Shown here one piece after another: positions 7,022-15,149 of a stretch of DNA of 15,369 nt; within the stretch, counting starts at the first letter, position 1, and the number at the start of each line of letters is the position of its first letter. Source of the DNA: Pseudomonadota bacterium. GTDB taxonomy: Bacteria > Pseudomonadota > Alphaproteobacteria > Acetobacterales > Acetobacteraceae. A program made the translations under genes and the position numbers. The notes below the pieces were generated by a model that saw only the letters and a program-made list of their open reading frames with translations, was not told the DNA's origin and did not search any database. Location of the stretch: the NCBI GenBank assembly GCA_021780935.1, contig JAJXXT010000123.1, positions 1 through 15,369 of the forward strand, given 5' to 3'.

Positions 7022-7960
7022 TCAGAGCAGCGCGTCGACCGCGGCCACGACCGCGGCGTCGAGCGCCCAGCCACCGGCAGCAACGTTCTGGCGCACCTGT
7101 TCGGGCTTCGTCGCCCCGGCGATGACGCTCGCCACCGGAGCCCTGGCGAGGAGCCAGGCAAAGGCGAGGTCGAGCAGGCTGCGCCCCTGCGCCTCGGCAT
7201 AATCGGCCAGCTTCTCCGCACATGCCCAGTTCGTTTCGGTTAGATACCGGTCTGCCAGACGCTGCGTCTTGGCTAGCCTGGCCCCTTCCGGCAGCGGTGC
7301 GTTGCGCCGGTACTTGCCGGTGAGCAGGCCCGAGGCCAGCGGAAAATAGGGCAGCAACCCGAGTCCGTGCGCGCGCATCATCGGTATCAGCTCGGCCTGC
7401 GCCTTGCGTACCAGCAACGAATATTCGTCCTGGCACGAAACGAAAGCGGAAAGCCCCATCGCGCGCGCGACCGCGTTCGCCTCCACGACCTGCCAGGCCG
7501 GCATGTTGGAGACGCCGACATAGCGTACCTTGCCGGCGCGCACGAGATCGTCGAGTGCGCGCAGCGTCTCGGCAAGCGGCGTGCGCGGGTCCGGCTGGTG
7601 CAGCTGGTAGAGGTCGATCCAGTCGGTCTTGAGGCGCGACAGGCTGTCCTCCACCGCGCGCATGATCCAGGCGCGCGAGCCACCCTGGTGCTCGCCGTCA
7701 TCCGCCATGGGCATGCCGAACTTCGTCGCCAGCACGATGCGCTTGCGCATCGAGGCGTCGATGACCTGGCCCATCGCGCTCTCCGAGCCGCCGCGCTCGC
7801 CGTACACATCGGCCGTGTCGAACAGCGTGATGCCGGCATCGATCGCGGCATGGATCACCGCGCGCGTTGCCGCGAGGTCGATGCGACCGCCGAAATTGTT
7901 GCACCCGAGCCCCACCGCCGAGACACGCAGCCCGCTCGCGCCGAGATTGCGCATTTCCAT
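7022..7960 (-). CDS. Aldo/keto reductase
   Basis: This 312-residue protein is an NADPH-dependent oxidoreductase of the TIM-barrel aldo/keto reductase superfamily, reducing carbonyls to alcohols. The catalytic tetrad is complete: D48 in FDTADVYG, Y53 in the same motif, K80 in LATKFG and H121 in LYQLHQPD. The cofactor-binding C-terminal part is also present (VIAGATKPEQVRQN). The length is normal. The substrate cannot be predicted; the family resembles YajO/Tas-like general reductases, which act on many aldehydes and ketones. The ATG at 7960 has GGGGAG about 9 nt upstream; an in-frame ATG two codons later (7954) is a less likely start. It lies 76 nt downstream of the DUF1194 gene on the same strand and may be cotranscribed with it. 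Confidence 0.93.
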   Translation of the reverse strand: MEMRNLGASGLRVSAVGLGCNNFGGRIDLAATRAVIHAAIDAGITLFDTADVYGERGGSESAMGQVIDASMRKRIVLATKFGMPMADDGEHQGGSRAWIMRAVEDSLSRLKTDWIDLYQLHQPDPRTPLAETLRALDDLVRAGKVRYVGVSNMPAWQVVEANAVARAMGLSAFVSCQDEYSLLVRKAQAELIPMMRAHGLGLLPYFPLASGLLTGKYRRNAPLPEGARLAKTQRLADRYLTETNWACAEKLADYAEAQGRSLLDLAFAWLLARAPVASVIAGATKPEQVRQNVAAGGWALDAAVVAAVDALL

Positions 7961-8036
7961 TCCGGATTCTCCCCTTCATCGAGCCGTGATCCTGCGCGCG
8001 CGGCAGCATCGCCTCAACCCCCGCGCCGCCTCGCGT

Positions 8037-8780
8037 TCAGCGCCCGGCGATCTCCTGGCGCAGCTTGCGCCGCATCGCCTCGGCGAAGCTCGCGAAATCC
8101 TTTGCCTCGACCACGAAGCTGCCCGGCCCGCCGATCACCTGGTCGCGGAAGTAGCGGGTGAGGCCGCCAGGCACCCGGTACGCGCCATAGAGATAGCCTT
8201 CCGGCCATTTGTTGATGATAGCGATCGCGTTGATCGCGACCCGTGCCCGCGCCGCTGCCGCGTGCGCCGCGGCGATGGCGGGGCCAGAATTATTGGCGCC
8301 ATCGCCGCAAACATCGATCACCCGGCGCGGTGCCACGAACGGCGCACGGCGCAGCAGTGCCAGGGCGGCGAGGATCCCGTCACTGATCGACGTGCGCCCG
8401 GCGAAGCTGCGCGGCGCCGTCGCGACCGCCTCGCCGAAGGCACGCGCGTCGCGCCCGCGGGCGAGCACCGTCCAGCCGACCACGACGTGCTGCTGGCGGG
8501 CGCCGGCGAACTCCACATAGGCGACCGCGATGCGCCCCCGCATCCCCGAACGGATCGCCGCGACCACACCGGGATCGGCGAAGGCAGCGCGATAGCCCTG
8601 CTTCTCGAGGTGGAACTCGCCGTCATTGACCGAGCCCGAGACGTCGCTGAGCAGCACCAGCACCACGTCCACCGGCTCCGGCCGCAGGCCCGCGACAGGT
8701 CCCACGGCGGCAGGTGTCACCTGCGCCGCGGCGGGCGCCGCGACGGCGAGGCCGGCCAGCAGCAGGACAAGCCATCGCAC
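8037..8780 (-). CDS. DUF1194 (von Willebrand A-type) secreted protein
   Basis: This 247-residue protein starts with a signal peptide (RWLVLLLAGLAVAAPAAAQ, likely cleaved after AAA near residue 19), so it should be exported to the periplasm. The mature part is a von Willebrand A-like domain of the DUF1194 family. The metal-ion site can be traced as DVSGS at 46-50, T130 in GRTSISDG and D160 in DVCGDG. The family has no established biochemical role; such domains usually bind protein partners through a divalent metal. The frame is open much farther upstream, but GTG at 8780 places the signal peptide directly at the N-terminus, so I prefer it; the Shine-Dalgarno (GAGG, about 14 nt away) is poor. 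It diverges from the Nudix gene with 46 nt between the start codons. Confidence 0.82.
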   Translation of the reverse strand: MRWLVLLLAGLAVAAPAAAQVTPAAVGPVAGLRPEPVDVVLVLLSDVSGSVNDGEFHLEKQGYRAAFADPGVVAAIRSGMRGRIAVAYVEFAGARQQHVVVGWTVLARGRDARAFGEAVATAPRSFAGRTSISDGILAALALLRRAPFVAPRRVIDVCGDGANNSGPAIAAAHAAAARARVAINAIAIINKWPEGYLYGAYRVPGGLTRYFRDQVIGGPGSFVVEAKDFASFAEAMRRKLRQEIAGR

Positions 8781-8826
8781 CGGCCGAGCTTGCCTCGGAG
8801 CCGCGAGCAAGGCGAGAAGAATCCGC

Positions 8827-9546
8827 GTGAGCCACGACGCTGCCCGCTTCCACCCGCTGCCGCCGGCCCCGCTGCTGCGCATCGTCCGCTCCCGCCCGAT
8901 GCTGCCGGCGGAGGTGGACGCGGCGGTGGAACGGCACTGGCAGGCGGCATGCGCCCGCGATCCCACGCTTTTCAACGGCGACGTATTCAGTGCCGATGCG
9001 ATCGGCGCGGACGGCATCGCCGGGCACTGGACGGAGTTCCGCCGCGCCGTCGCGCAGATGCGCGAGCCGGCGTTGTTCGCCGCCCTCGGCGTACGGCCGA
9101 CGGCGGTGGGCGGCGTGCTGGTCGGCGATGGTTTCGTCGTGCTCGGCCGGCGGCCGGACAATGCGGTCTATCAACCCGGGGAATGGCAGCTGCCCCCGGC
9201 CGGCAGCCTCGACCCTGGGGCCGCGCGGACGGACGGCACGCTGGACTGGCGCGGCCAATTCCTGCGCGAACTCAGGGAGGAGCTGGGGCTGCCGGCGACC
9301 AGCGTGGCGGAACTGCGCGTGCTCGGTGTCGTGGAGCATGACGGCAGCCATGTCTGCGATATCGGCATCATGGCCCGGCTCGGCGTGGATGCCGCCACGG
9401 TGCGGGCGGCGCATGCCGGTGGCAACGGAGAATACGGCGAGCTGGCCCTGGTGGCCCCCGGCGCGCTGGCGGCATTCCTGGCCGGGCGCCGGGTGACGCG
9501 CCAGACGCCCGTGTTTCTGCAGCGGGCCGGATTGCCAGGAGCCTGA
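8827..9546 (+). CDS. Nudix-like hydrolase with an unusual Nudix box
   Basis: This 239-residue protein is predicted to hydrolyse a nucleoside diphosphate linked to another moiety. The C-terminal half of the Nudix box is perfect: RELREELGL at 147-155, with metal-binding E151 and E152. The usual GG(x)5E half is altered: the preceding conserved glycine is probably G126 (PAGSLD), about seven residues farther from RE than normal, and no glutamate stands at the standard position. The beta strands ahead (VGGVLVGDGFVVLGRR, then GEWQLPPAG) fit the fold. An N-terminal extension of about 90 residues precedes it. The start is GTG at 8827; the frame is open to 8626, but that part overlaps the divergent DUF1194 gene and looks non-coding. 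The substrate is unknown, and activity is likely but not certain. Confidence 0.8.
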   Translation: MSHDAARFHPLPPAPLLRIVRSRPMLPAEVDAAVERHWQAACARDPTLFNGDVFSADAIGADGIAGHWTEFRRAVAQMREPALFAALGVRPTAVGGVLVGDGFVVLGRRPDNAVYQPGEWQLPPAGSLDPGAARTDGTLDWRGQFLRELREELGLPATSVAELRVLGVVEHDGSHVCDIGIMARLGVDAATVRAAHAGGNGEYGELALVAPGALAAFLAGRRVTRQTPVFLQRAGLPGA

Positions 9547-9568
9547 GGCGCGGCCGAGTCGGGAACGC

Positions 9569-9597
9569 TTGACTCGGAGAGGTGGTTCGGGAATCGA
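9569..9597 (+). promoter_or_regulatory. Candidate SOS promoter of imuA
   Basis: TTGACT (9569-9574) is a five-of-six match to the -35 consensus. The hexamer 17 nt later (AATCGA, 9592-9597) is a poor -10. A start of transcription predicted from it falls at about 9603-9606, inside the LexA box, which would make repression direct and the imuA leader very short. The -35 is suggestive; the -10 is weak. Confidence 0.35.
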
Positions 9598-9600
9598 TGA

Positions 9601-9615
9601 GAACGAAGCGTGAAC
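9601..9615 (+). promoter_or_regulatory. LexA (SOS) box upstream of imuA
   Basis: GAAC-N7-GAAC is present exactly, with GAAC at 9601-9604 and at 9612-9615. This is the reverse complement of GTTC-N7-GTTC, the direct-repeat LexA site known for alphaproteobacteria. It ends 4 nt before the imuA ATG. LexA binding here should repress imuA-imuB-dnaE2 until DNA damage activates RecA. The exact match together with the gene context makes the assignment strong. Confidence 0.88.
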
Positions 9616-9619
9616 ATAA

Positions 9620-10381
9620 ATGCCCCGAAACCCACCCCTCACCGCCACTGCGCTCGCCGGGCTGCGCGCCGCCTTGCCGCCACTGGCCCGCCACGGGCGG
9701 CTCTCGCTCGGCCCTGCTGCGCTGGACGCGGCACTGGGCGGCGGGCTGGCGCTGGGCGCGCTGCACGCCGTCGCGGAAACGGGGCTGGCGGCCGGGGCAT
9801 CCGGCGTGGGCGCCGGGTTCGTGGCCTGCATCCTCGGGCGGCTGGCGGGGCCGGTGCTGTGGATCTCGCCGCACGCGGACCTGTTCCCCGCCGGCCTGAT
9901 CCGCTTCGGGCTCGATCCCGCGCGATTGCTGCTCGCGGCTCCGGCGGACGACCGGGCGGGCCTTGCGGCGATGGAGGCGGGGTTGCGCGCCGGGGTGACG
10001 ACGGTGGGCGAAATCGGGATCGACAGGATCGCCGCGACAGGAAGGCGTGGATCGGCGGGAAGCCTGGGGGGACGGCGGCTGTCCATGGCCTGCCTCGACC
10101 AGGGCGCCATGGGGTTCCTTCTGCTGCGCCGGGTGTGGGCGGGCCGGGAGGATTGCGCTGCGGCCTTCACGCGCTGGTGCATCGCGCCGGCGCCCAGCAA
10201 GGGCCAGCACGGCGAGCCGGGTGAGCCGTGCTGGCACCTGCGCCTGCTCGCGGCCCGCGGCGGTGCCGAGGGGGAATGGCTGGTGGAGCCGGGAGGAGAG
10301 GATGATGCGGCGCCTGCTTTACGCCTGGCTGCCGGCCTGGGCGCTGACGCGGCTGGATCGCGGGCCCGCGCCGCCGGATAG
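9620..10381 (+). CDS. imuA: ImuA, SOS mutagenesis accessory protein
   Basis: This 253-residue protein is a RecA/SulA-like member of the ImuA family, needed with ImuB and DnaE2 for damage-induced mutagenesis in bacteria that lack Pol V. The N-terminal region carries the family's LDAALGGGLALGALHAV at 35-51 and a degenerate nucleotide-binding fold without a canonical Walker A lysine. PVLWISPHADLFPAGLIRFGLDPARLL at about 78-104 is typical of the family. It is identified mainly by these patterns plus its place ahead of imuB and dnaE2. The ATG at 9620 follows the LexA box by 4 nt and has no clear Shine-Dalgarno, so translation may be leaderless or nearly so. The last 26 codons overlap the start of imuB by 80 nt in another frame. 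Confidence 0.85.
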   Translation: MPRNPPLTATALAGLRAALPPLARHGRLSLGPAALDAALGGGLALGALHAVAETGLAAGASGVGAGFVACILGRLAGPVLWISPHADLFPAGLIRFGLDPARLLLAAPADDRAGLAAMEAGLRAGVTTVGEIGIDRIAATGRRGSAGSLGGRRLSMACLDQGAMGFLLLRRVWAGREDCAAAFTRWCIAPAPSKGQHGEPGEPCWHLRLLAARGGAEGEWLVEPGGEDDAAPALRLAAGLGADAAGSRARAAG

Positions 10382-11801
10382 GGCGCGCGTCCCCCACCTG
10401 CGCGTTACCGTCGCGAGCGAGCGTGGCGTGCGCCGCCTCGCCGCGATCTGGCCACCCGCACCGGGCCTCCACGAAGGCCAGCCCCTGGCCGAGGCACGGG
10501 CCATCCTGCCAGCACTCGACGCGCTGCCGGCGGACCCGGCGGCGGAGCGGGAAGCGCTGGAGGGCCTGGCGCAGGCGGCGATGCGCTTCACCCCGATGGC
10601 CGCCGCCGACCCGCCGGACGGGCTGTGGCTCGACCTCACCGGCTGTGCCGCGCTCTGGCCGGACGAGGCGGCGATGCTGGCGGCGATCGCCGCCTGGCTC
10701 GCGATCCCCGCACGGCTGGCGCTGGCCGGCACCGCCGGCACCGCCTGGGCGCTCGCGCATGCGCCGGATGGACCGGAACGGTGCATCTGCTCGCCCGGCG
10801 GCGAGGCCATGGCGCTGGCACGGCTCTCGCCGGCCCTGCTGCGCCTGTCGCCATGCGTCGTCGCGGGGCTGCGCCGCGTCGGGCTGCGGGAGGTTGCGAT
10901 CCTGGCGCGCATCCCCCGCGCCGCGCTGACCGCACGCTATGGGGCAGAGGTGGTGCGCCGGCTGGGCCAGGCGCTGGGCTGGGAAGAAGAGGCCATCGCC
11001 TGGCCGCCGCCGGCGTCGAGCTGGGAGGAACGGTTGGATTTCGCCGAGCCGGCGGCGACGGCCCCGGCCTTCGAGCATGCGCTGGAGCTTCTCGCCGGGC
11101 GTCTGTGCGCGCGCCTTGCCGCCGCCAGCCTCGGCGGGCTGCGTTTCACCGCGACCTTCCGGCGCACCGACGGCTCCACCGTCCCCCTCGCCGTCGGCAC
11201 CGCGCGGCCGATGCGCGACGCCCCCCGTCTCGCACGTCTGTTCGCGATGCAGCTCGACGGGCTCGACCCGGGACTCGGGATCGAAACGATACGGTTCGTC
11301 GCGGAAGCGATGGAGAATCTGACGCCGCACCAGGCGCTGCTCGGCCACGGGACGCGCGCCGCCGACCTCGCCGCACTGGCGGACTCGCTCACGGTCCGGT
11401 TGGGGCGGGGGCGGTTGTGGCGGCCGGCGCCGCGGGCGAGCCATGTGCCGGAACGCAGCCTCGGACAGGCGCCGCCGATCGAGGTATCGTCCTGGCAGGC
11501 CCCCGCGACGCCGCGCCCGCTGCGCCTGCTGGCACGGCCGCAACCGGTGCTGGTGATGGCCCCGGTGCCGGATTCGCCGCCGCTGCATTTCCGCTGGCAG
11601 GGCCGGCTCCATCTCGTGCGCGCAGCGAGCGGGCCGGAACGCATCGCCGCGGAATGGTGGCGCGACGGCGCAGCCCCGGACCGGCTACGCGATTATTATC
11701 GTATCGAGACGACAGACGGCACCCGCTGCTGGCTGTTCCGCGCCGGGTTGCATGGGGCAGCGCGTCCGCCGCGCTGGTTTCTGCACGGATTCTTCGCGTG
11801 A
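10302..11801 (+). CDS. imuB: ImuB, inactive Y-family polymerase-like protein
   Basis: This 499-residue protein has Y-family polymerase architecture (palm/fingers, thumb, little finger) and a C-terminal ImuB extension. The acidic active site is lost: the N-terminal DxDxFF-type motif reads LLYAWLPAW at 5-13, and the SxDE motif reads PPDGLWLDLTG at 104-114, where only D106 remains and the glutamate is G107. This is the known ImuB state, in which the protein acts as a hub bringing DnaE2 to the beta sliding clamp. A possible clamp-binding motif, QALLG, begins at Q344 (weak match). The C-terminal domain includes RIAAEWWRDG and RDYYRIETTDGTRCWLFR, typical of ImuB. The start is ATG at 10302 (or the adjacent one at 10305), behind GGGAGGAGAGG. 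It is SOS-regulated through the imuA promoter. Confidence 0.9.
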   Translation: MMRRLLYAWLPAWALTRLDRGPAPPDRARVPHLRVTVASERGVRRLAAIWPPAPGLHEGQPLAEARAILPALDALPADPAAEREALEGLAQAAMRFTPMAAADPPDGLWLDLTGCAALWPDEAAMLAAIAAWLAIPARLALAGTAGTAWALAHAPDGPERCICSPGGEAMALARLSPALLRLSPCVVAGLRRVGLREVAILARIPRAALTARYGAEVVRRLGQALGWEEEAIAWPPPASSWEERLDFAEPAATAPAFEHALELLAGRLCARLAAASLGGLRFTATFRRTDGSTVPLAVGTARPMRDAPRLARLFAMQLDGLDPGLGIETIRFVAEAMENLTPHQALLGHGTRAADLAALADSLTVRLGRGRLWRPAPRASHVPERSLGQAPPIEVSSWQAPATPRPLRLLARPQPVLVMAPVPDSPPLHFRWQGRLHLVRAASGPERIAAEWWRDGAAPDRLRDYYRIETTDGTRCWLFRAGLHGAARPPRWFLHGFFA

Positions 11802-11808
11802 GGCGGCG

Positions 11809-14800
11809 ATGGCAGCCTATGCCGAACTTGTCGCTGCGACCGCCTTCTCCTTCCTGCGCGGAGCGAGCCATGCCGGGGAGCTGGTGGCACGCGGGGCGGA
11901 ACTCGGCATCGGCGCGCTGGGCATCGCCGACCGCAACACGGTCGCCGGCGTGGTGCGCGCCCATGCCGCCGCCCGCGAGCTGGGGCCCGGAGCACCGCGC
12001 ATCCTGCCTGGGGCACGGCTGGTCTTTGCCGACGCGACACCCGACCTCGTGCTGCTGCCGAAGGATCGCGCCGCCTGGGGCAGGCTCACCGCCCTGCTCT
12101 CGCGCGGCAAGGCCCTGGGACGCAAGAGAGCACGCAAGAGCGAATGCACGCTGTTCCTCGCCGACCTCGAGGCCGCGGCGAAGGGCCAGGCCGCGATCCT
12201 GATCCCGCCCCCCGACATCCTGGCGGCGGGCAGGACATTTGATCCGAACCCGTTACGGAAACTGTTCGGCGCCGATCTCTCGCTCGCCGCGGTCCGGCTT
12301 TGGCGCGACGACGATGCGCGCCGGCTGCGTCACCTCGCTGGCTTCGGCATTCCCCTGCTCGCGACCGGCGATATTCTGATGCACGCCCCCGAGCGTCGGC
12401 CGCTCGCCGACGTACTCGCCTGCATCCGCGAGAACAAGACGCTGGAACAGGCCGGCCTGCTGCTCGCGGCGCATGCCGAGCGGCACCTCAAGCCACCCGG
12501 GGAAATGGTGCGCCTTTTCTCAGCATACCCCGAGGCGATCGAACGGACGATGCAGGTCGCCGATTCCTGCCGCTTCACGCTCGACCAGCTCGCCTACGAA
12601 TATCCCGACGAACCGGTGCCGCAGGGCTGCACCGCAGACGGACATCTCGCGACCCTGGCCTGGGAAGGGACGGTGAAGCGCTGGCCGCAGGGCGTGCCGG
12701 CGAAGGTGCGCGTGACCCTGGAAAAGGAGCTCGCCGTCATCGCCGAACTCGGCTATGCGCGCTATTTCCTGACCGTCCACGACATCGTGCGCTTCGCGCG
12801 CCGCCGCGGCATTCTCTGCCAGGGTCGCGGCTCCGCCGCCAATTCCGCAGTTTGTTACGCCCTCGGTATCACCGCCGTCGATCCCACCCGGATCGAGCTG
12901 CTGTTCGAGCGCTTCATCTCCGCCGAGCGGCGCGAACCGCCGGATATCGACATCGACTTCGAGCACGAACGGCGCGAGGAAGTGATCCAGTATATCTACA
13001 ACCGTTATGGCCACGACCACGCGGCGATCGCGGCGACGGTGATCCATTTCCGCTCCCGGCGCGCGGCGCGCGAGGTAGGCAAGGTGATGGGCTTGTCGGC
13101 AGACACGACGGCAGCGCTGTCCACCGAAAGCTGGAATCACGGCGACGTGGCCTGGCCGGACGAACGGCTGATGGCTATCGGACTCGACCCTGCGAGCCCG
13201 CCACTGGCGCGCACCGTGGCTCTGGCACGCGAGATCGTCGGCTTTCCGCGCCATCTCTCCCAGCATGTCGGCGGCTTCGTGCTGACGCGCGACATCCTTT
13301 CCGAGACCGTGCCGATCGGTCCCGCTGCGATGGCCGACCGCTTCTTCATCGAGTGGGACAAGGACGATATCGACGAGCTCGGCATCATGAAGGTGGATGT
13401 GCTCGCGCTCGGCATGCTGAGCTGCATCCGCCGGGCACTCTCGCTGCTGCGCGCACGCGGGCTGGAGTTCGACGATCTTGCCGTGATCCCGCAGGACGAC
13501 CCGCTGGTCTATGCCATGCTCTGCCGCGGCGACAGCATCGGTGTGTTCCAGGTCGAGAGCCGGGCACAGATGAACATGCTGCCGCGCCTCGCCCCGCGTT
13601 GTTATTACGATCTCGTGATAGAAGTGGCGATCGTCCGCCCCGGCCCGATCCAGGGCGACATGGTCCACCCCTATCTGCGCCGCCGCCAGGGGCTGGAGCA
13701 GGCCGAATACCCGGCACCCGCCCCCGCGCACGGGCCGCCCGACGAGCTCAAGCGCGTCCTCAGGCGCACACTGGGTGTGCCTCTGTTCCAGGAGCAGGCG
13801 ATGCGTATCGCCATCGAAGCCGCGCATTTCACGCCGGAAGAGGCGAACCGGCTGCGTCGCTCGATGGCGACGTTTCGCAACCTCGGTACCATCCGCACCT
13901 TCCACGACAAGATGGTCGCAGGCATGATGACGCGCGGCTACGCGCGGGATTTCGCCGAGCGCTGCTTCCACCAGATCGAAGGATTCGGCACCTACGGCTT
14001 CCCGGAAAGCCACGCGGCCAGCTTCGCACTCCTTGTCTATGTCTCGGCCTGGATCAAATGCCACCACCCGGCGGTGTTCGCGGCGGCCCTGCTGAACGCG
14101 CAGCCGATGGGTTTCTACGCGCCGGCGCAGATCGTACGCGATGCACGCGAACATGGTGTCGCTGTGCTGGGGGTGGATGCGCAGGCGAGCGTCTGGGACT
14201 GCGCCGTGGATGCGGCAGGCTGTCTGCGTCTCGGCTTTCGCCTGATCGCGGGATTCCGGGCGGAATGGGCAGAACAGTTGGTGACGGCGCGCGGGGCGGG
14301 GTTCGCGGACTTCGCCTCGCTTGCCCGCGCTATGCCACGCGCAGCACTGCTCGCCCTCGGCGAGGCGGACGCGCTCGGAAGCCTCGGGGCCGCGCGGCGC
14401 GAGGCGTTGTGGTCGGCCCTGGGCTGGAGGGGAAAGGACCGGGAGGCGGAGCGCAAGCTGCTGACGGCGGACGAAACGCCCCCCACGGCGCTGCGCCTGC
14501 CCGCGCCGCCTTCGGCAGAGTCGGTCATCGAGGACTACGGCAGCACCGGCCTGTCGCTGCGCGCGCACCCGCTGGGCTTCCTGCGCGCGGGGCTGGCGGC
14601 GGAGCATGTCATGACCTGCGCCCAGGCTGCCGTTGCCCCGGACGGCGCGCGCGCCGCGGTCAGCGGCTTGGTGCTGATCCGCCAGCGCCCGGGCAGCGCC
14701 AGCGGCGTCGTCTTCGCCACCCTCGAGGACGAGAGCGGCATCGTGAATGTGGTGATCTGGCCGGATGTCTCGGCGCGCTATCGCGCGGCCCTGCTCGGCT

Positions 14801-14970
14801 CGCGGGTGCTGCGCGCGGAAGGCCATATCCAGCGCTGGCAAGGCACAGACGGTACGGCCGTGGTGCACCTCGTAGCGACCCGCCTGCTGGACGAAAGCCA
14901 GGCGCTGGCACGTCTCGATGCTCCGCCGGGCCGCGGCGACGAACTGCCGCGCTCGCGCGATTTCCGTTGA
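11809..14970 (+). CDS. dnaE2: DnaE2, error-prone DNA polymerase III alpha subunit
   Basis: This 1053-residue C-family polymerase does translesion synthesis after DNA damage, together with ImuA and ImuB. The N-terminal PHP domain starts with AYAELVAATAFSFLRGASHAGEL, the characteristic DnaE2 opening in which the PHP metal ligands of DnaE1 are partly missing. The polymerase core contains LCQGRGSAANSAVCY and PPDIDIDFEHERREEV. D381 and D383 match the catalytic pair of E. coli DnaE, and the third aspartate is probably D530 in MKVDVLALG. A C-terminal OB-fold domain spans about 946-1035 (VSGLVLIRQRPGSASGVVFA). The protein ends in SRDFR, the usual end of DnaE2. Its length (about 1050) separates it from DnaE1 (about 1160). 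The ATG at 11809 lies 7 nt after the imuB stop with GAGGCGG ahead. Confidence 0.96.
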   Translation: MAAYAELVAATAFSFLRGASHAGELVARGAELGIGALGIADRNTVAGVVRAHAAARELGPGAPRILPGARLVFADATPDLVLLPKDRAAWGRLTALLSRGKALGRKRARKSECTLFLADLEAAAKGQAAILIPPPDILAAGRTFDPNPLRKLFGADLSLAAVRLWRDDDARRLRHLAGFGIPLLATGDILMHAPERRPLADVLACIRENKTLEQAGLLLAAHAERHLKPPGEMVRLFSAYPEAIERTMQVADSCRFTLDQLAYEYPDEPVPQGCTADGHLATLAWEGTVKRWPQGVPAKVRVTLEKELAVIAELGYARYFLTVHDIVRFARRRGILCQGRGSAANSAVCYALGITAVDPTRIELLFERFISAERREPPDIDIDFEHERREEVIQYIYNRYGHDHAAIAATVIHFRSRRAAREVGKVMGLSADTTAALSTESWNHGDVAWPDERLMAIGLDPASPPLARTVALAREIVGFPRHLSQHVGGFVLTRDILSETVPIGPAAMADRFFIEWDKDDIDELGIMKVDVLALGMLSCIRRALSLLRARGLEFDDLAVIPQDDPLVYAMLCRGDSIGVFQVESRAQMNMLPRLAPRCYYDLVIEVAIVRPGPIQGDMVHPYLRRRQGLEQAEYPAPAPAHGPPDELKRVLRRTLGVPLFQEQAMRIAIEAAHFTPEEANRLRRSMATFRNLGTIRTFHDKMVAGMMTRGYARDFAERCFHQIEGFGTYGFPESHAASFALLVYVSAWIKCHHPAVFAAALLNAQPMGFYAPAQIVRDAREHGVAVLGVDAQASVWDCAVDAAGCLRLGFRLIAGFRAEWAEQLVTARGAGFADFASLARAMPRAALLALGEADALGSLGAARREALWSALGWRGKDREAERKLLTADETPPTALRLPAPPSAESVIEDYGSTGLSLRAHPLGFLRAGLAAEHVMTCAQAAVAPDGARAAVSGLVLIRQRPGSASGVVFATLEDESGIVNVVIWPDVSARYRAALLGSRVLRAEGHIQRWQGTDGTAVVHLVATRLLDESQALARLDAPPGRGDELPRSRDFR

Positions 14971-14971
14971 A

Positions 14972-14989
14972 ACCGGCCGCCGGGCCGGT
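14972..14989 (+). terminator. Hairpin immediately after dnaE2
   Basis: ACCGGCC (14972-14978) and GGCCGGT (14983-14989) form a perfect 7-bp GC-rich stem with the loop GCCG, one base after the dnaE2 stop. No U-tract follows (CGCCTTGCG), so intrinsic termination is plausible but not certain. Confidence 0.5.
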
Positions 14990-15149
14990 CGCCTTGCGCC
15001 ATCCATTTTCTCTCCCCGGCACCACGCTGCAAATATCCATCCAATTATCCTACTGTGAAATACTACCCGCTCAACCTCATTGAGATGGCACCAATGGGAC
15101 TTTGTTGGAATTTTAGGTAGTAAATATCGAAGCATATTGGAGTGATATT

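Noticed and set aside
9622..9700. Walker A ATP-binding motif in ImuA
   Set aside because: The family is RecA-like, but no GxxxxGK[ST] sequence is present; the glycine-rich segment LGGGLALG lacks the lysine.
12300..15083. Plus-strand open frame of 927 codons overlapping dnaE2
   Set aside because: This is an arginine-rich out-of-frame reading of dnaE2 with no domain features.
15031..15128. Direct repeat AAATATC as a target-site duplication
   Set aside because: Seven A/T-rich bases repeat easily by chance, and no transposase gene or terminal repeats flank them.
12520..15135. Minus-strand open frame of 871 codons opposite dnaE2
   Set aside because: dnaE2 on the plus strand shows all polymerase motifs over the same bases. 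The antisense frame has no recognisable domain; lack of stops is a GC-content effect.
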